DNA of 23,556 nucleotides from an uncultured Oscillospiraceae bacterium (GCA_934659445.1 CAKUHV010000014.1:1-23556); one strand, 5' to 3'. Shown: positions 6,695-13,732, counted from the stretch's first letter. Program-made: numbers and translations. Notes: generated by a model from the sequence alone, not told the origin.

Positions 6695-7576
6695 GTGTCT
6701 GACCTGATGTGTACCTTTGAGGACTATCTGAAAACTGAAAAGCGTTCCTCGGCCAACACGGTCAGCTCCTATATGCGGGATGCCGTCCAGTTTGAAGCGG
6801 CGATGGTCCAGCAGGGACGGCGCATGGAAGAGGTCGGGACGGTGGACGTTGAGACGTATGTCCACGACCTGATCCGCCGGGGCAAGTCCGCGGCCACTGT
6901 GACGCGCTCTGTGGCCTCGATCCGCTGCTTTTACCGCTGTCTGATGGAGATAGGCATATGCGACCGAGATCCCACGAAGGGGGTATCTCCGGTGAAGGTA
7001 GAGCGCAAGCTACCTCAGGTACTGACCAGCAAGGAGGTCGAGCTGTTTCTGGACCAGCCCGAGTGTACCGACCTGAAGGGCTATCGGGACCGGGCCATGT
7101 TGGAACTGCTGTATGCCACGGGCATCCGGGTGAGCGAGCTGATCGACCTGAATGTGGGCGACCTGAATCTGCCGGGCGGCGTGCTGCACTGCGAAAGTAA
7201 GGGAAAGGCCAGGGTGATCCCCCTGTATCCGGCGGCGATCCGGGCGCTGACCGAGTATCTGAACACGGTGCGGCCCCAGTTGATCGACGACCCCGGGGAG
7301 GAGGCGCTCTTTGTAAATATGTCGGGTGAACGGATGAGCCGCCAGGGGTTTTGGAAGCTGATCAAGTACTATCAGGAGAAGGCGGGCATCCACAAGGACA
7401 TCACGCCCCACACCCTGCGCCACTCCTTCGCGGCCCATCTGCTGGAAAACGGAGCCGATCTGCACTCCATTCAGGAGATGCTGGGTCATGCGGACATCTC
7501 GTCCACGCAGGTGTACTCCAAGCTGGTCAATCAGGAGCTGAAGAGTGTCTATAAGAAGGCACATCCAAGGGCGTAA
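6695..7576 (+). CDS. xerD: Site-specific tyrosine recombinase XerD
   Basis: A 293-residue chromosome-dimer resolution recombinase (XerD family norm about 295). The N-terminal SAM-like DNA-binding domain covers residues 1-90 (YLKTEKRSSANTVSSYMRD). The catalytic domain shows Arg in GIRVSELIDL, Lys in SKGKARVIPL, HTLRHSFAAHLL (His-x-x-Arg), LGHADISST (His) and the nucleophile Tyr in TQVYSK. The GTG at 6695 follows GGGAG by 8 bases; a TTG at 6680 also opens the frame but overlaps that ribosome site. Its position after spoIIM matches xerD (ripX) in spore formers, so this is the likely housekeeping Xer protein, in contrast to the second recombinase at 10808-11833. A strong terminator follows at 7601. 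Confidence 0.93.
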   Translation: MSDLMCTFEDYLKTEKRSSANTVSSYMRDAVQFEAAMVQQGRRMEEVGTVDVETYVHDLIRRGKSAATVTRSVASIRCFYRCLMEIGICDRDPTKGVSPVKVERKLPQVLTSKEVELFLDQPECTDLKGYRDRAMLELLYATGIRVSELIDLNVGDLNLPGGVLHCESKGKARVIPLYPAAIRALTEYLNTVRPQLIDDPGEEALFVNMSGERMSRQGFWKLIKYYQEKAGIHKDITPHTLRHSFAAHLLENGADLHSIQEMLGHADISSTQVYSKLVNQELKSVYKKAHPRA

Positions 7577-7600
7577 AGCAGAATTACATTACAGGAAATA

Positions 7601-7630
7601 AAGGCCGCCGGAGTTCTCCGGCGGCCTTTT
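7601..7630. terminator. Bidirectional terminator between xerD and the convergent ybaK-like operon
   Basis: AAGGCCGCCGGAG (7601-7613) pairs exactly with CTCCGGCGGCCTT (7616-7628), followed by TT. An A-rich run (GAAATAA) precedes it, giving a T-rich tail on the minus strand too. Confidence 0.85.
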
Positions 7631-7654
7631 ATGATGCGGGATCGGTAAGCTGCA

Positions 7655-7688
7655 ACACGGCGTATTACTGTAAAGTAATATGCCGTGT
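7655..7688. terminator. Second hairpin at the convergent junction
   Basis: A 15-bp stem (7655-7669 with 7674-7688, one G-U pair) closes a GTAA loop. The right arm begins AGTAATATGCCGTGT. There is no T run on either side. It probably assists termination or stabilises the 3' end of the minus-strand mRNA, whose last stop is at 7713. Confidence 0.5.
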
Positions 7689-7712
7689 CATTTATTGAAA
7701 TGAATAGGGAAA

Positions 7713-8186
7713 TTACTGCTCCCAGCCTTTGCAGACATCGATCCAGGCCAGGGCGCGGGAATATTCCTCCAGTTCGCCGCAGGTAAGCTCGATCGCAGAA
7801 TTGAAGCTGCCGGCAGCGGGGAATACGGTGTCAAACCGTTTTAAGGAAACATCCAGATAGGTCTTCACACCCACCGGGTTGGCAAAGGGGCACACGCCGC
7901 CGATCTCATGTCCGGTGAGCTGAGACACCTGCTCCGGGGTGAGCATTTTGGCCTTGGAGTGGAAAAAGCCCTTGTATTTGCTGTTGTCGATCTTGGCGTC
8001 GCCTGCGGTGACCACAAGGACGCAGTTGTCATCCACCAGAAAGGACAGGGTCTTGGCGATGCGGGCGGGAATGACGCCCACGGCCTGAGCGGCCAGCTCC
8101 ACTGTGGCGCTGGAAACGGGGAACTCCAGAATATCCTTTTCCCGCCCCAGGGGGCGGAAGTAGTCTTTCACGCGCTGGATCGACAT
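7713..8186 (-). CDS. YbaK/EbsC-family aminoacyl-tRNA deacylase
   Basis: A 157-residue YbaK/ProX-type editing domain, a family that hydrolyses mischarged tRNA such as Cys-tRNA(Pro) in trans. Visible landmarks are AKTLSFLVDDNCVLVVTAGDAKID (conserved Lys and beta hairpin), the GGVCPFANPVGVKTYLD motif around the family G-x-x-S/C-P-F signature, and VFPAAGSFNSAIELT near the C-terminus. The ATG at 8186 is 2 bases after the stop of the thioesterase gene, with AGGGGGA upstream inside that gene, so the two are co-translated. The exact tRNA substrate cannot be told from sequence; the Cys in VCPF marks it as distinct from classic VSPFG-type members. Confidence 0.88.
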   Translation of the reverse strand: MSIQRVKDYFRPLGREKDILEFPVSSATVELAAQAVGVIPARIAKTLSFLVDDNCVLVVTAGDAKIDNSKYKGFFHSKAKMLTPEQVSQLTGHEIGGVCPFANPVGVKTYLDVSLKRFDTVFPAAGSFNSAIELTCGELEEYSRALAWIDVCKGWEQ

Positions 8187-8188
8187 AT

Positions 8189-8581
8189 TCAGTCCCCCTT
8201 TTTGGCCTCGGCCTTTGCCAGAAAGCGATCCGCAGCGATGATAAAACGCTCGTGGGTGCCCGTTCCGATCAGGCCCGCCTCGTCATAGGCGGCCACGTTC
8301 AGACAGATCTTCCGGCCGTCTACGGCGGTGACCGTGCTCTCGGCCCAGACCTTCAGTCCCACGGGAGTTGCGGACAGGTGGTCGATGGACAGGCGGGTGC
8401 CTACGGTGCTCTCGCCCTCGTTCAAATAGGGCTGCAGTGAGGTCTGGGCGGCCTGCTCCATCAGGGCGGCCATCCAGGGGGTGGCGAAGACCGGCAGCGT
8501 TCCGGAGCCAGCGGCAGCGGCGGTATTATCGTTCGTGACCAGACAGTCGGCCCGGCCCTTGATCCCAACGGGAATAGACAT
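8189..8581 (-). CDS. Hotdog-fold thioesterase, FlK (fluoroacetyl-CoA thioesterase)-like
   Basis: A 130-residue single hotdog domain. A Thr in VFATPWMAALMEQAA, the Glu in LMEQAA and the His in IDHLSATPVG line up with the Thr-Glu-His triad described for FlK. The pattern SVGT-like TVGTRLSIDHLSATPVG and GTHERFII near the end are typical of small acyl-CoA thioesterases often annotated thioesterase family protein. The ATG at 8581 is preferred because AAGGAG lies 10 bases upstream; an in-frame GTG at 8590 abuts that site. The gene is coupled to the YbaK-like gene (2-base gap) and follows the spore-lytic genes after 89 bases. The acyl-CoA substrate is unknown, and fluoroacetate resistance is not implied. 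Confidence 0.78.
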   Translation of the reverse strand: MSIPVGIKGRADCLVTNDNTAAAAGSGTLPVFATPWMAALMEQAAQTSLQPYLNEGESTVGTRLSIDHLSATPVGLKVWAESTVTAVDGRKICLNVAAYDEAGLIGTGTHERFIIAADRFLAKAEAKKGD

Positions 8582-8670
8582 GAGAAACACACTCCTTGTA
8601 TCATTTGTGCGGGGGGCACGCCGCTATTCTACCGCAATTTCCCGGGAAAATCCAGAGGAGACCTGCGGCA

Positions 8671-9957
8671 TTATACAGCCGGGGCATCCCTGATGTCGTA
8701 CAGTGCATTCAAGACGACCCAGTTTTGGGCAAAGGGGCGCATCAGGCTCCAGTAGCCCGCGCCGGACAGGCCGTATTGTCCGGTCAGCTCCAGCTTGGCG
8801 CGGATGCTGCGGGCATCCTCGAACCATACCTCGTGCTGCCCGCCGTTTTCATCGGTATAGGGGAACCAGGGGGACTGGGCAGTCTCATCGTAGCGGATGG
8901 CGGCCCGGTGGGCTGCGGCCAGCTCCAGAGCGCGGGGGTTGGAAAGGGAGACTGCGCGGCTGCCCTTTTCATAGGGGAGCGTCCAGTCATACCCGTAGGT
9001 GGGGATGCCCAGCCAGATCTTCTCCGGCGGGATCTCCGTCAGGGCGTACTCCACCACCTGCCGCACATTGCGGATGGGCGCCACCGCCATGGGTGGGCCG
9101 TAAGTGTAGCCCCATTCATAGGTCATCAGCAGCACACCGTCTACGGCCTTTCCCAGCAGGGCGTAGTCATGGCCCTCATAGAGGGTGCCCGGCTGTGCGG
9201 CAAAGGTCTTGGGGGCAAGGGCAGTGAAGACCGGCATACCCATTGGAGCGAGCAGCGCCCGTAGCTCCTCAACAAATCGGGCATATGGGATGGCGTCCCC
9301 GGCGCTCAGGTATTCGAAGTCCACATCCAGCCCGCCGTAGCCCTTTTCCCGGATGGCGGACAACAGCGCCTGCGCCGTGCGCTGCCGCGCGGCGGGATCG
9401 TTGAGCACCGCGTGGGCCAGCTCACTGGAGAAGCCGCCATCTTCCGTCAACGTGGACAGGTGGAGCAGGGGACGCACGCCGAAGGAGATGGCCGCGCAGA
9501 TCAGTGCGCCGTCCTCCAGCGGCACCAGCCCGCCCTGGGGCAGCAGACCGTAAGTGAAGGGGGAGAGGTCGGACAAGTAGGGGAGCGCCTCCGCCAGAAG
9601 CGTGGAATCAATGTATGGGTAGGCATAGGCGTTTGTCCGGAGGCTCCCCAGCTTTTTCTGTTTATAGGACAGCACAAGGGTCTCGCCGGGGTAGAGCTCA
9701 TCCCGGGCGCTCAGACCGAAGTTGTTCCGCAGCAGCTGCCGCAGGGACAGGCCGCTGCTGCGGGCAACAGAGGACAGGGTATCGCCGGTGCAGACGGTGC
9801 AGCTATTTTCCGGAAACTGCACCACAACGGCCTGCCCCACGCAAAGCCGTGCGGGGTCGGGCAGACCGTTGTCCCGCAGCAGCTGGGACATGGGCACGCC
9901 GTATTCCCGGGCGATCTTGTACAGGGTATCCCCTGGGCGAACAACATGGATCTCCAT
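8671..9957 (-). CDS. LysM-GH18 spore cortex hydrolase (SleL/YaaH-like N-acetylglucosaminidase)
   Basis: A 428-residue protein with two LysM peptidoglycan-binding repeats (about residues 2-47, VVRPGDTLYKIAREYGV, and 52-97, TVCTGDTLSSVARSSGL) and a glycoside hydrolase family 18 barrel from about residue 105 to the end. The GH18 signature reads YGGLDVDFEYL, with the catalytic Glu, followed by MTYEWGYTYGPP and a C-terminal GAGYWSLMRPF. This architecture is that of SleL/YaaH, which degrades cortex muropeptides during germination. There is no signal peptide, as usual for SleL-type proteins made in the mother cell. The ATG at 9957 has GAGGTG 6 bases upstream and lies 9 bases after the amidase stop, so both are in one operon. 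Expression is presumably sporulation-controlled. Confidence 0.92.
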   Translation of the reverse strand: MEIHVVRPGDTLYKIAREYGVPMSQLLRDNGLPDPARLCVGQAVVVQFPENSCTVCTGDTLSSVARSSGLSLRQLLRNNFGLSARDELYPGETLVLSYKQKKLGSLRTNAYAYPYIDSTLLAEALPYLSDLSPFTYGLLPQGGLVPLEDGALICAAISFGVRPLLHLSTLTEDGGFSSELAHAVLNDPAARQRTAQALLSAIREKGYGGLDVDFEYLSAGDAIPYARFVEELRALLAPMGMPVFTALAPKTFAAQPGTLYEGHDYALLGKAVDGVLLMTYEWGYTYGPPMAVAPIRNVRQVVEYALTEIPPEKIWLGIPTYGYDWTLPYEKGSRAVSLSNPRALELAAAHRAAIRYDETAQSPWFPYTDENGGQHEVWFEDARSIRAKLELTGQYGLSGAGYWSLMRPFAQNWVVLNALYDIRDAPAV

Positions 9958-9966
9958 AGGCGCACC

Positions 9967-10701
9967 TCAGTTTACCGATACATAGCGGGCATTAACATAG
10001 CCGGTCATGCTGCGGTATTCGGTGAGATACCAGTCCTGATAACGATTGATCAGGGGCAGGGAAGTGCCATCCGGGATCTGCGCCAGAATGGGGGCGCTCT
10101 GCGTCGGCCGGGCACGGAGATTCAGCGCCCCCCAGTCCACGTCCACAGCGCCGGAGCCGGAGCCTTCCCGTTCAAAGAAGGGGATCCCGAAGTATTCAGT
10201 AAGAGACAGCACCAGATTTCGGGCCACGGCATCCAGATTGTCCTTGATCCACTGGGCGTCGGCGGCGTTGTCGTGAAAGGCCAGCTCCAGAAGAACGGAA
10301 GGGGCTTTGGTGCGGCGCACCTCGCCGATGGCCGTGGTGGCCTCTGCCCGCACCAGATTGGGCAGGGGGTAGATGGCCTTCAGTCCGTCGGCAATGAGCT
10401 GGGCGGCGCGTTTGCCCTGGGCAGAGCCGGGGTAATAGAAGGCAATGGAGCCCCGGGCCGAGCCGTAGACCGGGGCGGCGTTGGAGTGCAGCGCCAGGTG
10501 GAGGTCGTAATTCCCCGCGTTGGAGGCGGCAATGGAGGAGGCTGCCGTCATACTGGGGGTGTTGCGCACATAGCGGATGCCGGAGGCATCCAGATAGGGG
10601 ACCATTTTATCCGCCAACAGGTTCATATACTCCTCTTCGGTGCCGCCGTTGACATAATAATTGTTTTCCTGGGTGGAGGGAGAAAGATAAATGGTGGGCA
10701 T
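9967..10701 (-). CDS. N-acetylmuramoyl-L-alanine amidase (Amidase_3-like) with C-terminal SH3-type domain
   Basis: A 244-residue putative zinc amidase that would cut the lactyl-peptide bond of peptidoglycan. Residues 1-175 look like Amidase_3. The first strand is IYLSPSTQENN rather than the usual DxGHGG, then come GGTEEEYMN (metal-binding Glu region), LALHSNA (His) and LLELAFHDN (catalytic Glu). Residues 190-244 (LNLRARPT...GYVNARYV) form a bacterial SH3 domain. The ATG at 10701 has AGGAGG 6 bases upstream; an in-frame codon at 10737 lacks a site. There is no signal peptide. The downstream SleL-like gene starts 9 bases later, so both probably serve cortex or mother-cell wall breakdown. The variant first metal motif occurs in a clostridial subgroup, to my recollection, so activity is likely but not shown. 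Confidence 0.82.
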   Translation of the reverse strand: MPTIYLSPSTQENNYYVNGGTEEEYMNLLADKMVPYLDASGIRYVRNTPSMTAASSIAASNAGNYDLHLALHSNAAPVYGSARGSIAFYYPGSAQGKRAAQLIADGLKAIYPLPNLVRAEATTAIGEVRRTKAPSVLLELAFHDNAADAQWIKDNLDAVARNLVLSLTEYFGIPFFEREGSGSGAVDVDWGALNLRARPTQSAPILAQIPDGTSLPLINRYQDWYLTEYRSMTGYVNARYVSVN

Positions 10702-10770
10702 GGGTGACCTCCTGTAAGAAAAGATGATTCGCTCCATCTTATGCGCGGCAGGGAAAAAACTGCAAAAGAT

Positions 10771-10803
10771 CCCCCTTCCGGACGGGCTGTGTCCGGAAGG
10801 GGG
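10771..10803 (-). terminator. Terminator of the minus-strand recombinase gene
   Basis: CCCCCTTCCGGAC (10771-10783) pairs exactly with GTCCGGAAGGGGG (10791-10803) around a 7-base loop. On the minus strand the stem is followed by ATCTTTTGCAGTTTTTT. It isolates the recombinase from the amidase operon. Confidence 0.82.
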
Positions 10804-10807
10804 GAGG

Positions 10808-11833
10808 TCACTCAGGATCGTTTTCCTTTGGCTGCCGTCTCCGTTTCACCGATGCGAGAGGGTTGGCGCGGGCCGCAGTGCGCAGATCTTCGTTGTCCAC
10901 GTGGGTGTAGATTTGGGTGGTGTTCAGGTGGTCGTGGCCCAGGACCTCCTGAAGGGTGCGCACATCCACGCCGTTTTGCAGCATCAGGGTGGCGGCGGTG
11001 TGGCGCAGCTTGTGAGAGGAATATTGACTGCTGTCCAGACCGGCCTGGGCCAGGTGCTTCTTCACCAGCTTATGGACCGCTGCCGTGGACAGCCGCCTGC
11101 GGCGGGCAGGTGAGACAAAAAGCGCCTTTTCCCCGTTCAGCGAGATCATATTCCGCTCCGTCAGCCAGTCCTGAATGGCTTTCTGACAGGCGCTGTTCAG
11201 GAAAAGGATGCGCTCTTTATTGCCTTTGCCCAGCACGCGCAGCTGATCATCTCGAACGTCTGTTACATTCAAGCCTACCAGCTCAGAGATACGCAGACCG
11301 CAGTTGAGGAACAGGGTCAGGATGCAGTAATCCCGGGTCTGATTGGCTCCGTCCACACTGTCCAGAAGCTCCAGGCTTTCTTCCAGATTCAGGTAACGGG
11401 GCAGTGTCTTTTTCAGCCGTGGGGAATCCAGGTCCTGCATGGGGTTGTCCGGAATGAGCTTGGCCTTATTGGAAAGGTATTTATAGAAGGAGCGGATCGC
11501 AGCGACCTTTCTGGCCCTTGAAGCGGCATTCAGACCGTAGTGCTCATCGGAGCTGCCGGGATGGATGGCGCGGTCCCGGGACAGATAGCTCATATAGGCG
11601 TAGACATCCGGCAGCTTTACCGAGCGGACTAGTTCAAGATCAACGTCCTGAATGGAGATCTCGTCCAGCGGCGTATCAGCCGGGACCATATGTCGGCTGA
11701 GCTTCAGATAGCGAAAGAAATTCCGCAGGTCAAGGTAATATTCGTCGACAGTGCGCTTGGAGTGCGCCTGGATCGTCTCGTGATACACCAGAAAATCGCG
11801 GATGATCGCCGGCGCTTCCGTGTGATAGTCCAT
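10808..11833 (-). CDS. Tyrosine recombinase, XerC-like
   Basis: A 341-residue integrase-family recombinase. The N-terminal core-binding domain (residues 5-125) carries a long insertion around SKLPDVYAYMSYLSRDRAIHPG-type sequence, making it about 40 residues longer than standard XerC/XerD. Catalytic residues are visible: Arg in CGLRISELVGL, Lys in LGKGNKERILF, HKLRHTAATLML (His-x-x-Arg), LGHDHLNTT (His) and the nucleophile Tyr in TQIYTH. The ATG at 11833 has only a weak AGG upstream; a stronger AAAGGGAGGG lies too far away (about 18 bases). It has its own promoter (11961-11989) and terminator and no phage or IS neighbours. Candidate roles are XerC partner of the XerD above, or a dedicated recombinase for the repeats just upstream. 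Family certain, role open. Confidence 0.9.
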   Translation of the reverse strand: MDYHTEAPAIIRDFLVYHETIQAHSKRTVDEYYLDLRNFFRYLKLSRHMVPADTPLDEISIQDVDLELVRSVKLPDVYAYMSYLSRDRAIHPGSSDEHYGLNAASRARKVAAIRSFYKYLSNKAKLIPDNPMQDLDSPRLKKTLPRYLNLEESLELLDSVDGANQTRDYCILTLFLNCGLRISELVGLNVTDVRDDQLRVLGKGNKERILFLNSACQKAIQDWLTERNMISLNGEKALFVSPARRRRLSTAAVHKLVKKHLAQAGLDSSQYSSHKLRHTAATLMLQNGVDVRTLQEVLGHDHLNTTQIYTHVDNEDLRTAARANPLASVKRRRQPKENDPE

Positions 11834-11866
11834 AAAGCCTACATGAAAGGAACAAACCCTCCCTTT

Positions 11867-11896
11867 AAGTCAACAAAATTTTTATTTTGTTGACTT
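11867..11896. repeat. 30-bp palindrome (repeat copies A and B) upstream of the recombinase
   Basis: AAGTCAACAAAAT (11867-11879) and its exact reverse complement (11884-11896) flank TTTT. Read with 11-base arms and a 6-base centre, the geometry resembles a dif-type tyrosine-recombinase site. In the recombinase mRNA leader it would form a stable hairpin. Confidence 0.8.
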
Positions 11897-11960
11897 TAGC
11901 GAGTGAACAAATCTGTCCCTCCCGGTACCTCCTTTCCGTTTGAGAGCAACTTTTTAGGTC

Positions 11961-11989
11961 AGTATACAGCCTTCGCCGGGACAAGTCAA
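11961..11989 (-). promoter_or_regulatory. Promoter of the XerC-like recombinase gene
   Basis: On the minus strand: TTGACT (11989-11984), exactly 17 bp, TATACT (11966-11961). It predicts a leader of about 120 bases that includes the 30-bp palindrome. The -35 is inside repeat copy C. Confidence 0.7.
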
Positions 11990-11994
11990 CAAAA
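11983..11994 (+). repeat. Third copy (C) of the 12-base repeat, overlapping a -35 box
   Basis: AAGTCAACAAAA, identical to 11867-11878 and inverted relative to 11885-11896. Its minus strand supplies the TTGACT -35 of the recombinase promoter. A degenerate partner arm (8 of 12 matches) may lie at 12002-12013. Confidence 0.8.
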
Positions 11995-12043
11995 CATATC
12001 TCTGTGTTGGTTTTCCGAGACACAGATCCCAGGAAAAAGTCAC

Positions 12044-12071
12044 TTGAGTTTTCCTGAAAAGCTGATATAAT
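12044..12071 (+). promoter_or_regulatory. Promoter of the SLH-CAP protein gene
   Basis: TTGAGT (12044-12049), 16 bp, TATAAT (12066-12071), with TGA just before the -10 as an extended element. The start codon is about 44 bases beyond, with AAGGAGG before it. Confidence 0.7.
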
Positions 12072-12114
12072 CTCTTATAGATACCGCGCAAAATTCCGCA
12101 AGGAGGAAAAACCG

Positions 12115-13551
12115 ATGAAGAAGCGATTCCTGTCACTGATTCTTTCCGCGGCCCTGTGTCTCGGCCTTTTTGCCCCGGCTATGGCGGCGGAGAAAACCTT
12201 CAGCGACATGCCGAAGACCCACTGGGCCTATCAGGCCGTGGGCGCGATGGTGGACAAGGGGCTGTTTTCCGGTACCTCGGAAACGACCTTCAGCCCCGAC
12301 AAAACCATGACCCGGTCCATGCTGGTGCAGGTGCTCTATCGATATGCCGGCTCCCCCGAGGTCACCGGTACCGTGGCCGCCAAAACCGCCTTCAAGGACG
12401 TGCCGGAGGACGCGTACTACGCCAAGGCCCTTGTTTGGGCCCATGAGAACAACCTCCTCCCCGCCTGGTTCCAGTATAACGACGGAGAATTCTGGAAGGA
12501 CGTCCGGACAGAGTTCCTGCCCGACCAGGTGATGCCCCGCTTCGACTTCGTCTACATGCTCTACCAATTTGCCAGACACGTTTTGGGCGCTTCCTTTGAC
12601 GAGCTGGGCCTTGAGGAGATCATGGGCGTGTCCAAGGGCTTTGACGATCTGGGCTATGAGGGACTTGAAGCTGCGCTGGCCCAGTGCTATCCTGAGTTTG
12701 CTCCGACCTATGAGGACATTATGAACACCTACACTCTGATCGCCTGGGCCTACCTCAAGGGCATCGTGAGCGGCGTGGGCGAGCGGAAAATGGCCCCTGC
12801 CATGAACGTGAGCCGGGCCCAGGTGGCGGTGATGCTCCAGAAGTTTGATCAGATCTACGGTCAGGGCTCCTCCAGTCAGGGACCTTCCGAAATGGACTAT
12901 TATCTGGAGCTGGCCATCGGCCGCGTTGAGCTGGAGGTGGGCGAGTCCTGCGACATTCTGGTGGCCTATACCGGGTACCAGCCCGAGACGCCCACCTATC
13001 GGTGCACCTCCAGCGATCCCTCCGTGCTGTCTGTGCAGACGGTGGCCGATGATCAGTGGGAGCTGGTGGGTGTGGCTGCCGGGTCGGTCACAGTCACAGT
13101 GACCGACTCCAACGGGAAAAGCGCTTCCGCAAAGCTCACAGTGGTCCCCCGGTCTGTTCAGGAGGAGAGCGAGTTCGCCCAGGAGGTGGTGCGCCTGGTC
13201 AATGTGGAGCGCGCCAAAGAGAACCTGCCCGCGCTGAAGTCCGACAACGCCGCCCTGACTGGTGCCGCCCAGCTGCGGGCCGGCGAGATCGTGGAGTCCT
13301 TCTCCCACACCCGCCCCAACGGAAGCAGGTGCTTTACGGCTATGACGGAGGCCGGGATCTCCTACGGCTACGCGGGCGAGAATATCGCCGCCGGCTACGC
13401 GACCCCCGCCGCGGTGGTGGAGGGCTGGATGAACTCCTCCGGCCATCGGGCCAATATCCTCTCCCCTAACTTCGATACCATCGGCGTGGGATATATCACC
13501 GACAGCCACGGCTACGCCTATTGGGTGCAGATGTTCATGTCCAAGCGTTAG
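12115..13551 (+). CDS. Secreted SLH-domain / Ig-like / CAP (SCP-PR1) surface protein
   Basis: A 478-residue exported protein. A signal peptide spans residues 1-25 (MKKRFLSLILSAAL..., cleavage after AMA). Three S-layer homology-like segments follow: residues 27-75 (FSDMPKTHWAYQAV), 88-150 (FKDVPEDAYYAKALVWA, unusually long) and about 200-245 (a divergent one around AYLKGIVSGVGERKM). These normally anchor proteins to cell-wall polymer. A Ser/Gln-rich linker leads to an Ig-like (Big_2-type) domain at about 265-345 (SSDPSVLSVQ). A CAP domain at about 355-478 is recognised by FSHTRPNGS, GENIAAGY, EGWMNSSGHRANIL and YWVQMF. The role of bacterial CAP domains is mostly unknown. The ATG has AAGGAGG 7 bases upstream. 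It is a single-gene unit with its own promoter and terminator, divergent from the recombinase. Confidence 0.9.
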   Translation: MKKRFLSLILSAALCLGLFAPAMAAEKTFSDMPKTHWAYQAVGAMVDKGLFSGTSETTFSPDKTMTRSMLVQVLYRYAGSPEVTGTVAAKTAFKDVPEDAYYAKALVWAHENNLLPAWFQYNDGEFWKDVRTEFLPDQVMPRFDFVYMLYQFARHVLGASFDELGLEEIMGVSKGFDDLGYEGLEAALAQCYPEFAPTYEDIMNTYTLIAWAYLKGIVSGVGERKMAPAMNVSRAQVAVMLQKFDQIYGQGSSSQGPSEMDYYLELAIGRVELEVGESCDILVAYTGYQPETPTYRCTSSDPSVLSVQTVADDQWELVGVAAGSVTVTVTDSNGKSASAKLTVVPRSVQEESEFAQEVVRLVNVERAKENLPALKSDNAALTGAAQLRAGEIVESFSHTRPNGSRCFTAMTEAGISYGYAGENIAAGYATPAAVVEGWMNSSGHRANILSPNFDTIGVGYITDSHGYAYWVQMFMSKR

Positions 13552-13569
13552 AGCCGTATCTCAGATCAC

Positions 13570-13613
13570 AAACGCCCCCTGCCCATCGATCAGGCAGGGG
13601 GCGTTTCTTTATT
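13570..13613 (+). terminator. Intrinsic terminator after the SLH-CAP gene
   Basis: AAACGCCCCCTGCC (13570-13583) pairs exactly with GGCAGGGGGCGTTT (13593-13606) around a 9-base loop, followed by CTTTATT. Confidence 0.88.
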
Positions 13614-13703
13614 GCTATGCCCACTGTGGGGCCGGGAGCGCTGGAAACGAGAGCTTGGGAGTTTTTAATAAAACAGAGTGCGAGTTTTTGACGATTTTGT
13701 CAG

Positions 13704-13732
13704 TTGACAATTCAACGCTTACCCTATATTAT
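13704..13732 (+). promoter_or_regulatory. Near-consensus promoter of psuK-psuG
   Basis: TTGACA (13704-13709), exactly 17 bp, TATTAT (13727-13732). A small inverted repeat GTTGA-CAAT-TCAAC (13703-13716) overlaps the -35. Confidence 0.75.

Noticed and set aside
8638..8649. Palindrome TTTCCCGGGAAA between the thioesterase and SleL-like genes
   Set aside because: Short, without a T run or promoter context; not distinguishable from chance.
10702..10770. A sporulation (sigma-G/K) promoter for the amidase operon
   Set aside because: Some GCATA and CAT-like pieces occur but with the wrong spacing, so no promoter can be supported.
11898..11912. A four-codon leader peptide (TTG TTC ACT CGC TAA on the minus strand) in the recombinase leader
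   Set aside because: It has a GGGAGGG about 6 bases upstream, but a four-codon TTG frame is too likely by chance and shows no attenuation logic.
12133..13509. A 458-codon minus-strand frame opposite the SLH-CAP gene
   Set aside because: No ribosome site or domains; the plus strand has a signal peptide and recognisable domains.
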